A stretch of 64,000 nt of DNA from JACVRW01 sp963850205 (GTDB taxonomy: Bacteria > Actinomycetota > Thermoleophilia > Solirubrobacterales > Thermoleophilaceae): assembly GCA_963850205.1 (NCBI GenBank), contig CAWKKJ010000008.1, forward strand, positions 868,001-932,000. The letters run 5' to 3'. Under the pieces are notes generated by a model. It searched no databases. It saw only the letters and a list, made by a program, of their open reading frames with translations, and had not been told where the DNA came from. A program made the translations under genes and the position numbers. This document shows positions 8,766 to 17,198 of the stretch, in pieces; position 1 is the stretch's first letter; each line of letters starts with the position of its first letter.

Positions 8766-9656
8766 GTGTCCGAGGAGCGAGCCCAGGCCGGCGCGGTCGA
8801 GCTGGCCTACGAGACCATCGGCGACCCGGGCGATCCGGCGCTCCTGCTCGTGATGGGCCTGGGGATGCAGCTGATCGGCTGGGACCTCGAGCTCTGCGAG
8901 CGATTCGCGTCCCGCGGTTTCCGCGTCATTCGCTTCGACAACCGCGACACCGGTCACTCGACCAAGATCCAGGCCAAGGTGCCGAACATCCTCCGGGCCG
9001 CGGCCGGGGCGAAGGTGGACGCCCCCTATCTGCTGACCGACATGGCCGGCGACGCCTTCGGCCTGCTCGACCACCTGGGCATCGAGCGGGCGCACGTGAT
9101 GGGAGCGTCGATGGGAGGCATGATCGCCCAGACGATGGCCATCGAGCGCCCGGAGCGCGTGGCCTCGCTGGCCTCGGTCATGTCCACCACCGGGCAGCGC
9201 CGGGTGGGCTTTCCCAAGCTGCGCGCGCTGGGCGTGCTCCTGCGCCGAGCCCCGGACACACGCGACGCCTACATCGAGTACTTCGTCGGTGTCCTGCGCC
9301 GGATCGGATCGCCCGGCTTCGAGGCCGACGAGGCGCGGATCCGCGCGCAGGCGGGCACCAGCTTCGACCGCGGCGTCCACCCCGCCGGCACGGGCCGCCA
9401 GCTGGCGGCGATCCTGGCCTCCGGCGACCGCACCGCTCAGCTGCGCGAGCTCCGAGTGCCCACCGTGGTGATCCACGGCAAGGCCGATCCGCTCATACCC
9501 TTCCGCGCCGGGGTGGCCACGGCGCGGGCGATCCCGGACGCCGAGCTGCTGGCCATCGCCGGCATGGGACACGACCTCCCGCACCAGGTCTGGCCCCAGG
9601 TGGTGGACGCCGTGGCGGCCAACGGGCGGAGGGCGCGCGAGGCCCAGCCTGCCTAG
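8766..9656 (+). CDS. Alpha/beta-hydrolase
   Basis: 296 aa, GTG start with TAGGGT 7 nt upstream. Canonical fold: oxyanion region LLVMGLGMQ, IRFDNRDTGHS, nucleophile elbow GASMGG (S115), acid HGKADPLIP and histidine GMGHDLP. Substrate unknown; the DNRDTGHS motif is typical of the group that includes aclacinomycin methylesterase-like and lipase-like hydrolases. No signal peptide, so probably cytosolic. Confidence 0.9.
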   Translation: MSEERAQAGAVELAYETIGDPGDPALLLVMGLGMQLIGWDLELCERFASRGFRVIRFDNRDTGHSTKIQAKVPNILRAAAGAKVDAPYLLTDMAGDAFGLLDHLGIERAHVMGASMGGMIAQTMAIERPERVASLASVMSTTGQRRVGFPKLRALGVLLRRAPDTRDAYIEYFVGVLRRIGSPGFEADEARIRAQAGTSFDRGVHPAGTGRQLAAILASGDRTAQLRELRVPTVVIHGKADPLIPFRAGVATARAIPDAELLAIAGMGHDLPHQVWPQVVDAVAANGRRAREAQPA

Positions 9657-9672
9657 CAGCCGCCGAGGGCGC

Positions 9673-9798
9673 TACGCTGGTTCCGTACGGGTCGGGCATC
9701 CGCTCGGCCAAAGTAGTGCCCCGCGTCACCGGCAGTCGTTGCCTCCGAGCACCCTCCGCGTTTCGCAGTGCACATTTCTCCCGGAGGGGGAACAACAG
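9673..9798 (+). promoter_or_regulatory. Promoter and long 5' leader of the cold-shock gene
   Basis: A TACGCT -10-like box at 9673-9678 would give a leader of about 110 nt ending in a strong Shine-Dalgarno (GGAGGGGG, 9783-9790) before the ATG at 9799. Long structured leaders are a known feature of cspA-type genes; whether this one is temperature-responsive is inference. Confidence 0.4.
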
Positions 9799-10002
9799 AT
9801 GGCAACAGGAACCGTGAAGTGGTTCAGCGACGAGAAGGGCTTCGGATTCATCACACCCGATGACTCCGGCAAGGACCTCTTCGTCCACCACACAGCGATC
9901 CAGGGCAGCGGCTTCAAGTCGCTGGACGAGGGCGCGAAGGTGAGCTTCGACCCCGAGCAGGGCACCAAGGGCCCGGCGGCCGCGAACGTCCAGGTGCTCT
10001 AG
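9799..10002 (+). CDS. Cold-shock domain protein
   Basis: 67 aa, single cold-shock (OB-fold) domain binding single-stranded nucleic acid and acting as an RNA chaperone. Both RNA-binding motifs are present: RNP1 KGFGFITP and RNP2 DLFVHHTAI, plus GTVKWF at the start. The ATG at 9799 is chosen over the upstream in-frame start because it begins the conserved MATGTVKWF and has a strong ribosome site. A tiny basic gene follows after 4 bp. Confidence 0.97.
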   Translation: MATGTVKWFSDEKGFGFITPDDSGKDLFVHHTAIQGSGFKSLDEGAKVSFDPEQGTKGPAAANVQVL

Positions 10003-10006
10003 AGGC

Positions 10007-10177
10007 ATGGCCTCCAGCGGCAAGAGAAAGACCACGATGGCGAAGCTCAATCGCGAGCGGAGGCTTCTCGAGCGCCGGCTGGAGAAGAAGGCCAAGAAGG
10101 ACGCGAGAAAGCGGGCCGCGGCGGAGAACGCGGGCCAGGGCAGCGAGACGCTGACCGGCACCGACGGCGCCGTCTAG
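10007..10177 (+). CDS. Small, highly basic protein downstream of csp
   Basis: 56 aa starting 4 bp after the csp stop. Sequence begins MASSGKRKTTMAKLNRERRL and continues with Lys/Arg/Ala-rich helix (LERRLEKKAKKDARKRAAAE) and a polar tail. Predicted to be one long charged helix, possibly nucleic-acid or ribosome binding. Similar short basic ORFs with a MAK.NRERA motif occur in actinobacteria; the function is not known to me. An internal ATG at residue 11 is an alternative start. The spacing suggests cotranscription with csp. Confidence 0.65.
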   Translation: MASSGKRKTTMAKLNRERRLLERRLEKKAKKDARKRAAAENAGQGSETLTGTDGAV

Positions 10178-10207
10178 CCCAGCCGGCCGCCGCGGTCGGA
10201 CGGCCCC

Positions 10208-10666
10208 ATGGCGTACACCACCTCGGAGGCCAGACAGGAGCTGCTGGACACGATCGCGGAGGCCGCGAACGAGCTGGGCTTCGCCGCTGCCTGTCTCGGC
10301 GAGGCCTACGAGCAGCTGGACGAGTACAACGGCGACCGCCTCGAGACCGAGTGCTTTCGCCCGGTGCAGATGGCCTTCGGCCGGGCGAAGCGCACCCACA
10401 CCGAGTTCGCCGACCGCCACGGGCTGACCGCGGCCACGTTCATGACGCAGCAGGCCGGCCTGCCCTCGCAGGGCGCGGCGGGCTTCATCGCGGGCGCGGT
10501 CGAGGCGGTGTCCTCGGCCGACCGCACCCTGGCCGAGCTGCAGGATTCGATGCTGCCGGTCGAGGCGGGCGACGAGGAGCTGCGCGCCGGGCTCAAGGCC
10601 GTCCGCGAACCGCTGGGCGGTCTCCCGGGCAGAGCGCGGGAGTTCCTGCGCGGCGTCGGCCGCTGA
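10208..10666 (+). CDS. Alpha-helical protein of unknown function
   Basis: 152 aa, acidic and helix-rich (SEARQELLDTIAEAANELGF, ACLGEAYEQLDEYNGDRLET), with no signal peptide, membrane segment or catalytic motif visible. It has the look of a four-helix-bundle protein. It stands alone between the csp pair and the LuxR gene. The plus-strand reading is preferred because codon composition and protein composition are natural, unlike the Arg/Ser-rich antisense frames. Confidence 0.7.
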   Translation: MAYTTSEARQELLDTIAEAANELGFAAACLGEAYEQLDEYNGDRLETECFRPVQMAFGRAKRTHTEFADRHGLTAATFMTQQAGLPSQGAAGFIAGAVEAVSSADRTLAELQDSMLPVEAGDEELRAGLKAVREPLGGLPGRAREFLRGVGR

Positions 10667-10708
10667 ACGGCCCCGGGGGCCGCCGCCGAGAGGTTAGGCT
10701 GCGCCCTT

Positions 10709-12964
10709 GTGAGCCAGGGAGTGGATGAGGCGACCGACCGTCGCGGCGCTCCCATCCTGCTGGTAACGAAGCTGCAACCGCCGCCGGTGCCGGCGCAGGC
10801 GGTAGCGCGAGAGCGGCTGTTCGAGCGGCTACGGGACGGCAGAGGCGCGCGGCTGAGCCTGGTGGCGTGCCCAGCCGGCTTCGGCAAGTCGACCCTGCTG
10901 GCCGCGTGGCTGGAGGCCGACGCGCGCGAGCGGCCCACGGCGTGGGTGACCCTGGACGAGGGTGACAACGACGCCGTCGTTCTCTGGTCGCATGTGATCG
11001 AGGCCCTGCGACGCGCGTGTCCGGACCTCGCCGATGAGACGCTCACCACGCTGGCAGTGACCGCGCCGGTCCTCGAGGTGCTGTTGCCGACACTCGTGAA
11101 TGCGCTCGCCGGTCAGGGTGAGGTCGTGCTCGTGCTCGACGACTTCCACCGTGTGTCGAGCCCGTCGACACGTGAGAGCGTGGCCTGGTTTGTAGAGCAC
11201 CTGCCGGCGACGGTCCAGCTCGTGCTGTCATCCCGCACCGACCCGGCACTCCCGCTCGGCGCGCTGCGGGCCCACGGACAGCTCGTGGAGCTCCGCGTGG
11301 ACGAGCTGCGCTTCACCCCGGCGGAGGCCAACGAGTTCCTGAACGACCGCCTGGACCTGGACTTGGCCGCCGCCGACGTCGAGCTGCTCGTGGCGCGCAC
11401 CGAAGGATGGCCGGCCGGGCTGTACCTGGCGGCCCTGTCGTTTTACGGCGCCGAGGACAAGCACGCCCTGGTCAAGGACTTCGACGGCACGAGCGCGCAC
11501 GTCGTCGACTTCGTGGCCAGCGAGGTGCTCGCCGCCCACGAACCCGAGCTGCAGACCTTCATGTTGCGGACGTCGGTGCTCGAGCGCCTCTGCGCCCCGC
11601 TCTGCGACGCGGTTCTCGGCGGAAGCGCATCGGACGATGCGCTGGAATCGCTCGCGCGCTCGAACCTCTTTCTTCTGCCCCTCGACGACCAGCGGCGCTG
11701 GTTTCGCTTCCACCACCTCTTTGCCGAGATCCTCCGGTTGGAACTGGAACGGCGAGACCCTGAGCTGGTGGCCACCCTGCACCGGCGTGCCTTCGAGTGG
11801 CACCGCGAGTTCGGCACCACCGACGACGCGATTCGTCACGCCGTCGCAGCCGAGGCGATTGCCGAGGCCGGGCAGCTCATCGCCGAGAACTGGGTGCATT
11901 ACGCGAACGCCGGCCGGACGGAGTCGGTCCTGGACTGGCTCACGCGCTTTCCCGAAGCGCTCCTCGAGAGCGACGCTCGCCTCCTCCTCGTCAAGGCCTG
12001 GGTCTCGGCCCTGCGCGGTCGCGAGGTCGACATGCGCCGGGCCGTCGCCGGCGTGCGGGAGCTCGGAGGCCTGGACGAGGGGCCGCTGCCGGACGGCTTC
12101 GTGTCGCTCGAGTCGAGCCTCTCGGTGTTGAGCGCGACGTTCGGCTGGGGCGACGTCGCGGCGATCCTCGAGCACGGCGGGCGCTCGGCGGAGCTCGAAG
12201 GCCCCGAATCGCCGTGGCGCCCCGTCATCACCTGGGCGCTCGGGTGGGCTCACTACTGCAACGGCGATCTGGCCGAGGCCGAGCGATGGCTCGAGGAGAC
12301 CACCGCGCTGGCGCCCGCCGCCGACCAGTGGATCGTCGGCGTGGCCGCAACCGCCGATCTCTCTCTGATCGCCGGTCGACACGGGCGCCGGGATGAGCAG
12401 ATGCGGCTGGCTGTCCGGGCGGTCGAGCTCGCTGCGGAACGGGGGCTGATCGACGCCGTCGAGGACGGGGAGGTGCACACCGCGCACGGTGTGGCGCTGG
12501 CCGCCCAGGGGCGGCACGAGGAAGCACTGCCCAGCCTCGAGAAGGGTGTCTTCCTGCGCCGGCTTTGGGGCCAGCCGCTGGATCTCATCGATGGGTTGAT
12601 CGAGCTGGCCGCGGTGGCTTCGGCAACGGGCGATCGCGGCCGGGCCGAAGAGCTGTTCGCCGAGGCCGAGGCGATCGCGGCCGCCTGCCGCGATGCCGGA
12701 GCGCTCCCCGGTCGCGTCGCAGCGGCAAGGGGTGCGGCCAGGATCGGCCCGCGGACCCGAGATCCGACTCAGGCCGAGCTCAGCGAGCGGGAGCTCGCGG
12801 TCCTTCGACTGTTGCAGGGCCGGCTCTCCCAGCGCGAGATCGCCGGGGAGCTGTTCCTGTCCTTCAACACGGTGCACAGCCACGTAAAGGCGATCTACCG
12901 GAAGCTGGGGGTGTCCTCGCGCGACGAAGCGCTCCAGCGCGCGAGGGACGAGCGGCTGCTCTGA
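10709..12964 (+). CDS. MalT-like LuxR-family transcriptional regulator (STAND ATPase)
   Basis: 751 aa, GTG start 8 nt after a TAGGCT box. N-terminal STAND/NTPase domain with P-loop CPAGFGKST (K60) and Walker B VLVLDDFHRV, middle winged-helix and TPR-like repeats, and a C-terminal LuxR HTH (LSERELAVLRLLQGRLSQRE, then NTVHSHVKAIYRKLGV) at about 690-745. MalT-type regulators bind an inducer, oligomerise with ATP and activate transcription. The neighbouring operon from 13032 and the TCACC half-sites between them make a local target plausible, but this is inference. Confidence 0.93.
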   Translation: MSQGVDEATDRRGAPILLVTKLQPPPVPAQAVARERLFERLRDGRGARLSLVACPAGFGKSTLLAAWLEADARERPTAWVTLDEGDNDAVVLWSHVIEALRRACPDLADETLTTLAVTAPVLEVLLPTLVNALAGQGEVVLVLDDFHRVSSPSTRESVAWFVEHLPATVQLVLSSRTDPALPLGALRAHGQLVELRVDELRFTPAEANEFLNDRLDLDLAAADVELLVARTEGWPAGLYLAALSFYGAEDKHALVKDFDGTSAHVVDFVASEVLAAHEPELQTFMLRTSVLERLCAPLCDAVLGGSASDDALESLARSNLFLLPLDDQRRWFRFHHLFAEILRLELERRDPELVATLHRRAFEWHREFGTTDDAIRHAVAAEAIAEAGQLIAENWVHYANAGRTESVLDWLTRFPEALLESDARLLLVKAWVSALRGREVDMRRAVAGVRELGGLDEGPLPDGFVSLESSLSVLSATFGWGDVAAILEHGGRSAELEGPESPWRPVITWALGWAHYCNGDLAEAERWLEETTALAPAADQWIVGVAATADLSLIAGRHGRRDEQMRLAVRAVELAAERGLIDAVEDGEVHTAHGVALAAQGRHEEALPSLEKGVFLRRLWGQPLDLIDGLIELAAVASATGDRGRAEELFAEAEAIAAACRDAGALPGRVAAARGAARIGPRTRDPTQAELSERELAVLRLLQGRLSQREIAGELFLSFNTVHSHVKAIYRKLGVSSRDEALQRARDERLL

Positions 12965-13005
12965 TCACCTAGGTGAAATCCGCCGCCGGGTGATGACAGG
13001 TCACC
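12965..13005. promoter_or_regulatory. Cluster of TCACC/GGTGA half-sites (putative operator)
   Basis: Immediately after the LuxR stop lies the perfect 12-bp palindrome TCACCTAGGTGA (12965-12976), then GGTGA-N7-TCACC (12989-13005). A 10-bp inverted copy of GGTCACCTAC (12999-13008) recurs inside the next gene (GTAGGTGACC, 13083-13092). The placement upstream of the operon starting at 13032 fits an operator; the binding protein is unknown. Confidence 0.45.
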
Positions 13006-13031
13006 TACCCCGCCGGCAGGCTGCCCGACCG

Positions 13032-13301
13032 ATGACCACGGATGCTCGAGGGCCGCGCTACGAGCTGGTGCTTCGGGGCGAGGTAGGTGACCGCTTCGAG
13101 GTGCTCTTCGACGACATGCGCCTGACGAGGAGCCGTGGCAACACGGTGCTCACCGGCCGGATCCGCGACCAAGCTCAGCTGCACGGTTTCATCGAGCGCA
13201 TCCAGGAGCTCGGCCTCGAGCTGGTCTCCGTGAACCAGATCGGCGAGCCACGACCGCAAGAAGCCCGCATTGGACTCGACCACCGAAAGGACACCCCATG
13301 A
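13032..13301 (+). CDS. Small protein of unknown function, first gene of hydrolase operon
   Basis: 89 aa. The ATG at 13032 (MTTDARGPRYELVLRGEVGD) is preferred over an upstream in-frame start because the conserved-looking part begins with YELVLRGEVGDRFEVLFDDM. A compact alpha/beta pattern with FIERIQELGLELVSV near the end resembles small actinobacterial proteins of unknown function. Its TGA overlaps the next gene's ATG (ATGA), so the two are translationally coupled; GAAAGGA upstream of that ATG is the ribosome site for the partner. Confidence 0.65.
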   Translation: MTTDARGPRYELVLRGEVGDRFEVLFDDMRLTRSRGNTVLTGRIRDQAQLHGFIERIQELGLELVSVNQIGEPRPQEARIGLDHRKDTP

Positions 13302-14119
13302 CCGCGAGCACTCCCACGCCTGACACGATCGTCCTGGTCCACGGCTTCTGGGTCACGCCCCGAAGCTGGGAGCACTGGATCAGCCGCTACGAGGAGCGCG
13401 GCTACCGCGTCCTGGCGCCGGCCTACCCCGGGTTCGAGGTCGAGGTCGAGGCGCTCAACGCCGACCCGTCACCGATCGAGGCGGTGACGGTGCCGCAGAT
13501 CATCGAGCACCTCGAGGACGTCGTCAGCGGGCTCGACAAGCCGCCGATCCTGATCGGCCACTCAGCGGGCGGTGTGTTCGTGCAGATCCTGCTCGACCAC
13601 GGCTTCGGGGCGGCCGGGGTGGCGATCAACTCGGCGCCCACCGAGGGCGTGGCGGTGGTGCCGCTGTCTCAGGTGAAGGCGACGTTCCCGGTGCTGAAGA
13701 ACCCGGCGAATCGCCACAAGGCGGTGGGGTTCACGCACGAGCAGTGGCACTACGCCTTCACCAACGCCTTCGACGAGGAGGAATCCCGCGCGCTCTATGA
13801 GCGCTACCACATCCCGGCGTCGGGCTCGATCTTCTGGGGCAGCGCGCTGGCCAACATCCATCCTGGCAAGGACGACAACTACGTCGACTACCGCAACGAC
13901 GAGCGCGCGCCGCTTCTGTTCATCTCGGGCAGCCAGGACCACCTGATGCCGCCAAAGATCCAACGCTCGAACGCCAAGCACTACAGGTCGGACACGATCA
14001 CCGAGGTCGAGGAGTTCGAGGGGCCGCATCTCCTGCCGGCCGCGCCGGGATGGGAGGAGGTTGCCGACCGCGCCCTGAACTGGGCGGTCGAGCATGCCGT
14101 CCAGCCCGCCGCCGCGTGA
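13298..14119 (+). CDS. Alpha/beta-hydrolase
   Basis: 273 aa. Fold motifs: IVLVHGFWVT, APAYPGF, nucleophile elbow IGHSAGG (S89), acid FISGSQDHLMP, and a C-terminal histidine in FEGPHLLPA. The N-terminus and WGSALANIHPGKDD lid region resemble the esterase/lipase-like group often annotated as plain alpha/beta hydrolase. Cytosolic. Coupled on both sides: ATGA with the upstream small gene and GTGA with the MBL-fold gene downstream, so the three proteins probably work together. Confidence 0.9.
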   Translation: MTASTPTPDTIVLVHGFWVTPRSWEHWISRYEERGYRVLAPAYPGFEVEVEALNADPSPIEAVTVPQIIEHLEDVVSGLDKPPILIGHSAGGVFVQILLDHGFGAAGVAINSAPTEGVAVVPLSQVKATFPVLKNPANRHKAVGFTHEQWHYAFTNAFDEEESRALYERYHIPASGSIFWGSALANIHPGKDDNYVDYRNDERAPLLFISGSQDHLMPPKIQRSNAKHYRSDTITEVEEFEGPHLLPAAPGWEEVADRALNWAVEHAVQPAAA

Positions 14120-14910
14120 CCGGCGACGTCCGCCTCACGCACGTCGGTGGGCCCACGGTGCTCATCGAGGTGGGCGGCTGGCGCCTGCTCACCGATCCGA
14201 CCTTCGACGCTCCCGGCCGGAGGTACTCCTTCGGCTGGGGCGCGGCGTCCCGCAAGCTGACCGGCCCCGCCATCCGCGCGGAGGACATCGGCCCGATCGA
14301 CGCGGTTCTCCTCAGCCACGACCATCACGGCGACAACCTCGATCCCGCGGGACGCGCCCTGCTGCCCTCCGCGGGTGTGGTGATCACCACAACCTCCGGC
14401 GCGGCGAGGCTCGGCATGACCGCGCGGGGGCTGGAGCCGTGGCAGACGACCGTGCTGGAGGCAGGCGGCCGACCGTCGATCACGATCACGGCCACTCCCT
14501 GCCGGCACGGTCCCCGCGGTCTCCACTTCATCTTCGGCGACGTGATCGGCTTCGCGTTGCGATGGAACGGCCGGCGCGATGGGGCGCTCTGGATCTCCGG
14601 CGACACGGTGCTCTACGACGGGGTGCGAGAGGTCGCGAACCGGATCAGGGTGGACACCGCGCTGCTTCACCTAGGCGGTGTGCGCTTCGGTGTGACGGGC
14701 CCGGTCCGCTACACCATGACCGCGCGGGAGGCGGTGGAGCTCTGTCGCCTGGTCCGCCCCGCCACGGCGATCCCGATCCACTACGAGGGTTGGAAGCACT
14801 TCAGGCAGGGCAGGGCCGCCATCGAGCGCGAGTTCGAACGCGCCCCAGAGGACATCCGCTCGCGCATTCGCTGGCTTCCGGTCGGCGTGGCCGCCGAAGC
14901 GGGCGGCTGA
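14116..14910 (+). CDS. MBL-fold metallo-hydrolase, UlaG-like
   Basis: 264 aa from the GTG at 14116 that overlaps the preceding stop. Metal motif LSHDHHGDNLD, later CRHGPRGLHF, GDTVLYDG and IPIHYEGWKHF match the UlaG/L-ascorbate-6-phosphate lactonase-like branch of metallo-beta-lactamase hydrolases. Starts VTGDVRLTHVGGPTVLIEVGG, typical for this branch. Substrate unknown. Last gene of the coupled operon 13032-14910. Confidence 0.88.
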   Translation: MTGDVRLTHVGGPTVLIEVGGWRLLTDPTFDAPGRRYSFGWGAASRKLTGPAIRAEDIGPIDAVLLSHDHHGDNLDPAGRALLPSAGVVITTTSGAARLGMTARGLEPWQTTVLEAGGRPSITITATPCRHGPRGLHFIFGDVIGFALRWNGRRDGALWISGDTVLYDGVREVANRIRVDTALLHLGGVRFGVTGPVRYTMTAREAVELCRLVRPATAIPIHYEGWKHFRQGRAAIEREFERAPEDIRSRIRWLPVGVAAEAGG

Positions 14911-14922
14911 GCGCCGGCCGCG

Positions 14923-16080
14923 TCAGCCCCGGGCCAGCGCGGCGCAGGCGGCGCGGGCGAACGCCCGGCGGAGGGCACGGAACGGGGTCTGATTCGGCTG
15001 CTGCTGGTTGAGCTGCACGTTGACGGACACCGTCGCCGAGCGCCGGCCGTCGGAGCTTGCCGCCGCGAACTGGGTGTAGCCGGGGAAGTTGCCGGTGTGC
15101 CCGTACAGGGTTCCGCAGCGCAGGCGGTAGCGGAACAGCGCCAGCCCGGCGGAGTTGGCTCCCGGCCCGACCGGCTCGGATGTTCCGTCCACCCAGCTGC
15201 GCTGCCGGCGCCGCAGCGCCGGCCCGAACAGGGGCCCGTTGACATAGCCGCGCATGAACCGTGCCAGCTCGGTCGGCGTGGACACCATGCCCCCCGAGGC
15301 CCACACCCCCGACATCCCGACGGCCTCGCTCACGTCCTCCAGCGGCGGCGTCGGGTTCACGAAGTAGCCGTGCGCGAACGGTCGCGGTATCAGCGCCCCG
15401 CTGGGGAGGCTGGTCTCGGACAGGCCCAGCGGCGAGTAGACCCGGGCCCGCAGGAGTCGCTCGTACGATCGCCTGGTGACCGCCTCCGCCATCAGGGCCA
15501 CCACGACGTTGTCGGTGTTCGAGTACCTGTAGTCGGAGTCGGGCCGGAACCGCAGCGGGTCCCCTCTGACATAGGCGATCAGCCCGAGCGGCGTGAAGCG
15601 GCGCAGCAGGTCATCGCCGAGGTCGCGTTGATAGCCCTGGCTCTCGGTGTAGTCGGGTAGGCCGCTGGTGTGGTGAAGAGCCTGACCCAGAGTGACCGCT
15701 CGCCAGGCACGGGGCAGCGCCGGCAACAGCTCCCCGATGGTGTCGTCGAGGTCCAGCCGGCCGCGGCGCACCAGCGACAGCGCCACGGCCCCGCTGAAGG
15801 CCTTCGAGGTGCTGGCCAGCCGCATGTGGTCGAAGGTCCGCCAGCGCCGGCCGGTCTGCAGGTCGGCCACGCCCGCCCGATGGACGACCGTCCGTCCGCC
15901 CCGCCGCACAAGCGAGATCACGCCCGGCGGGCCGCCGGGGGTCTCCACCAGCCGCTCCAGCGCGCGGTCCAGCGCCCGATCCGCCTGCGCGGCCGGAGCC
16001 GCGGTCGCCGGCGACACGAGCGCCAGGCTCAACGCGAGCGCGCTCAGCCCGACCAGGAAGACAGACCGGTCTCTTACCAT
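14923..16080 (-). CDS. Serine hydrolase, beta-lactamase / D-Ala-D-Ala carboxypeptidase family
   Basis: 385 aa from the ATG at 16080, which begins a signal peptide (VFLVGLSALALSLALVSPATAAPA). Class C beta-lactamase-like motifs are in order: SxxK in LASTSKAF (S90, K93), YxN in YRYSNTDN, and HTG in YGHTGNFPGY. Exported; likely a carboxypeptidase/esterase of the Pfam beta-lactamase family rather than an antibiotic-resistance enzyme. Convergent with the MBL-fold gene, 12 bp apart. Confidence 0.9.
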   Translation of the reverse strand: MVRDRSVFLVGLSALALSLALVSPATAAPAAQADRALDRALERLVETPGGPPGVISLVRRGGRTVVHRAGVADLQTGRRWRTFDHMRLASTSKAFSGAVALSLVRRGRLDLDDTIGELLPALPRAWRAVTLGQALHHTSGLPDYTESQGYQRDLGDDLLRRFTPLGLIAYVRGDPLRFRPDSDYRYSNTDNVVVALMAEAVTRRSYERLLRARVYSPLGLSETSLPSGALIPRPFAHGYFVNPTPPLEDVSEAVGMSGVWASGGMVSTPTELARFMRGYVNGPLFGPALRRRQRSWVDGTSEPVGPGANSAGLALFRYRLRCGTLYGHTGNFPGYTQFAAASSDGRRSATVSVNVQLNQQQPNQTPFRALRRAFARAACAALARG

Positions 16081-16223
16081 CGGCCGATCATCGATGCCGG
16101 GGCGGGGGCTTGTCAAGGGGAGGCGCCGGTGAACTACGCCCGTCCGATCACGAGCATGAACCGCTCCCCCGAGCCGGAGGCAGCTCCGGGCGGCGCTCGA
16201 GCTCCTCGACCGGCTCGGCGGGC

Positions 16224-17198
16224 TCACGCACCTGCGGGGCGGTGCTCGGCCGCCAGGCCCCGGGCCAGCTCCAGTGTCTGCTCGTCCAGCTCGGACTCCT
16301 CCAGCTCGTACTCGCGCCCGTACTCGGCGATCAGCGCATCCGATACGGCACTCCAGGCCGTTGACGACGGGCCACGCTCGAGCTCCGCCTCGACGGCTCC
16401 GGCGGTGGCCGGGTCCCAGCTCAGCTCGAGCTCCCGGTAGACGGGCACCAGCACGTCCCGCACGCGGGCCGCCTGGCCCACCACGATCACCCCGCCCATA
16501 TGGGAGCCCCCGGCGATGATGCGCTGGCCGATGCCGGCGAGCTTGACCGCGCCTCGCGCGTTGACGCTGTACCCGCCGGGGCAGTACTCGCCGGGTACAT
16601 CGCCCACGCGGGCGTCGGCTCCCAGCCCCCGGAGGGCGCGCGCGATCAGCCCCGCCGTCCACTCGAAGCGGGCGTGGATGCCCAGTCGGGGCTCGGGATC
16701 GGGCACGGCGTGGGCCAGGGCGATCGTCTGGTCGTGGAACACCGCCGCCCGGCCACCCGCCAGGCGCAGCACGGCCTCGAAGCCCTCGTCCCGGGCAGCC
16801 CTGACGGCGGCTGGGTAGCCGGGCGCCACCGCGTCCTGCTTGGCGAAGGCCACCATCGCTCCCGGCCTGGTCAGGCGGAGGGTCTCGGGCAGCTCCCCGC
16901 TCGCCACCCGACGCATCAGCGCGCGTGACACGGCGACGTCGAGCGCCGGGTCGCCGGGGAAGGCGGCCCGGACCAGCCTCAGCCTGGTCAGCCTGGATCC
17001 ACCGGAACTGGCATGCCTTTCCGCGCCGGGGGCCGAGGCAGGGGGCGACGGGGAGCGGAGCGAGGGTGCACCCTCGCGAGCGAGCCGGCGCCGCCTGGCG
17101 ATGGCAATCCGGCGCGGAAACGCCGTCAGGATCGGTGGATCCAGGCTCAGTACCCGAGGGCGAACTTCGCTTCCTCGCTCATCCTCTCCGGCGTCCAC
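16224..17198 (-). CDS. Lipoate-protein ligase A-like (BPL/LplA fold), start uncertain
   Basis: The conserved part (from about residue 70 of the longest ATG frame) reads LRLVRAAFPGDPALDVAVSR, LRLAGGRAAVFHDQTIALA, PGEYCPGGYSVNARGAVKLAGIGQRI, the octanoyl/lipoyl transferase fold. Homologues, as I remember them, begin right at RLRLVRAAF. Here no ATG, GTG or TTG lies there: a 158-bp palindrome occupies 16990-17147 and the only ATG (17198) is inside the upstream gene, giving a 69-residue extension made of palindrome sequence. Either CTG near 16991 is used or the extension is translated. Attaches lipoate/octanoate, or a related acyl group, to carrier domains. Confidence 0.72.
   Translation of the reverse strand: MDAGEDERGSEVRPRVLSLDPPILTAFPRRIAIARRRRLAREGAPSLRSPSPPASAPGAERHASSGGSRLTRLRLVRAAFPGDPALDVAVSRALMRRVASGELPETLRLTRPGAMVAFAKQDAVAPGYPAAVRAARDEGFEAVLRLAGGRAAVFHDQTIALAHAVPDPEPRLGIHARFEWTAGLIARALRGLGADARVGDVPGEYCPGGYSVNARGAVKLAGIGQRIIAGGSHMGGVIVVGQAARVRDVLVPVYRELELSWDPATAGAVEAELERGPSSTAWSAVSDALIAEYGREYELEESELDEQTLELARGLAAEHRPAGA
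16990..17147. repeat. 158-bp imperfect palindrome at the 5' end of the lplA-like gene
   Basis: Outer arms AGCCTGGATCCACCG (16990-17004) and its exact reverse complement (17133-17147); inner arms TTTCCGCGCCGG (17018-17029) and its reverse complement (17109-17120); a perfect 18-bp core palindrome GCGAGGGTGCACCCTCGC at 17060-17077. All share the same centre (17068.5-17069). The region between the arms is also partly complementary (CAGGGGGCGACGGG against CAGGCGGCGCCGGC). It abuts the stop of the DUF59 gene on one side and the conserved start of the lplA-like protein on the other. Confidence 0.85.
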
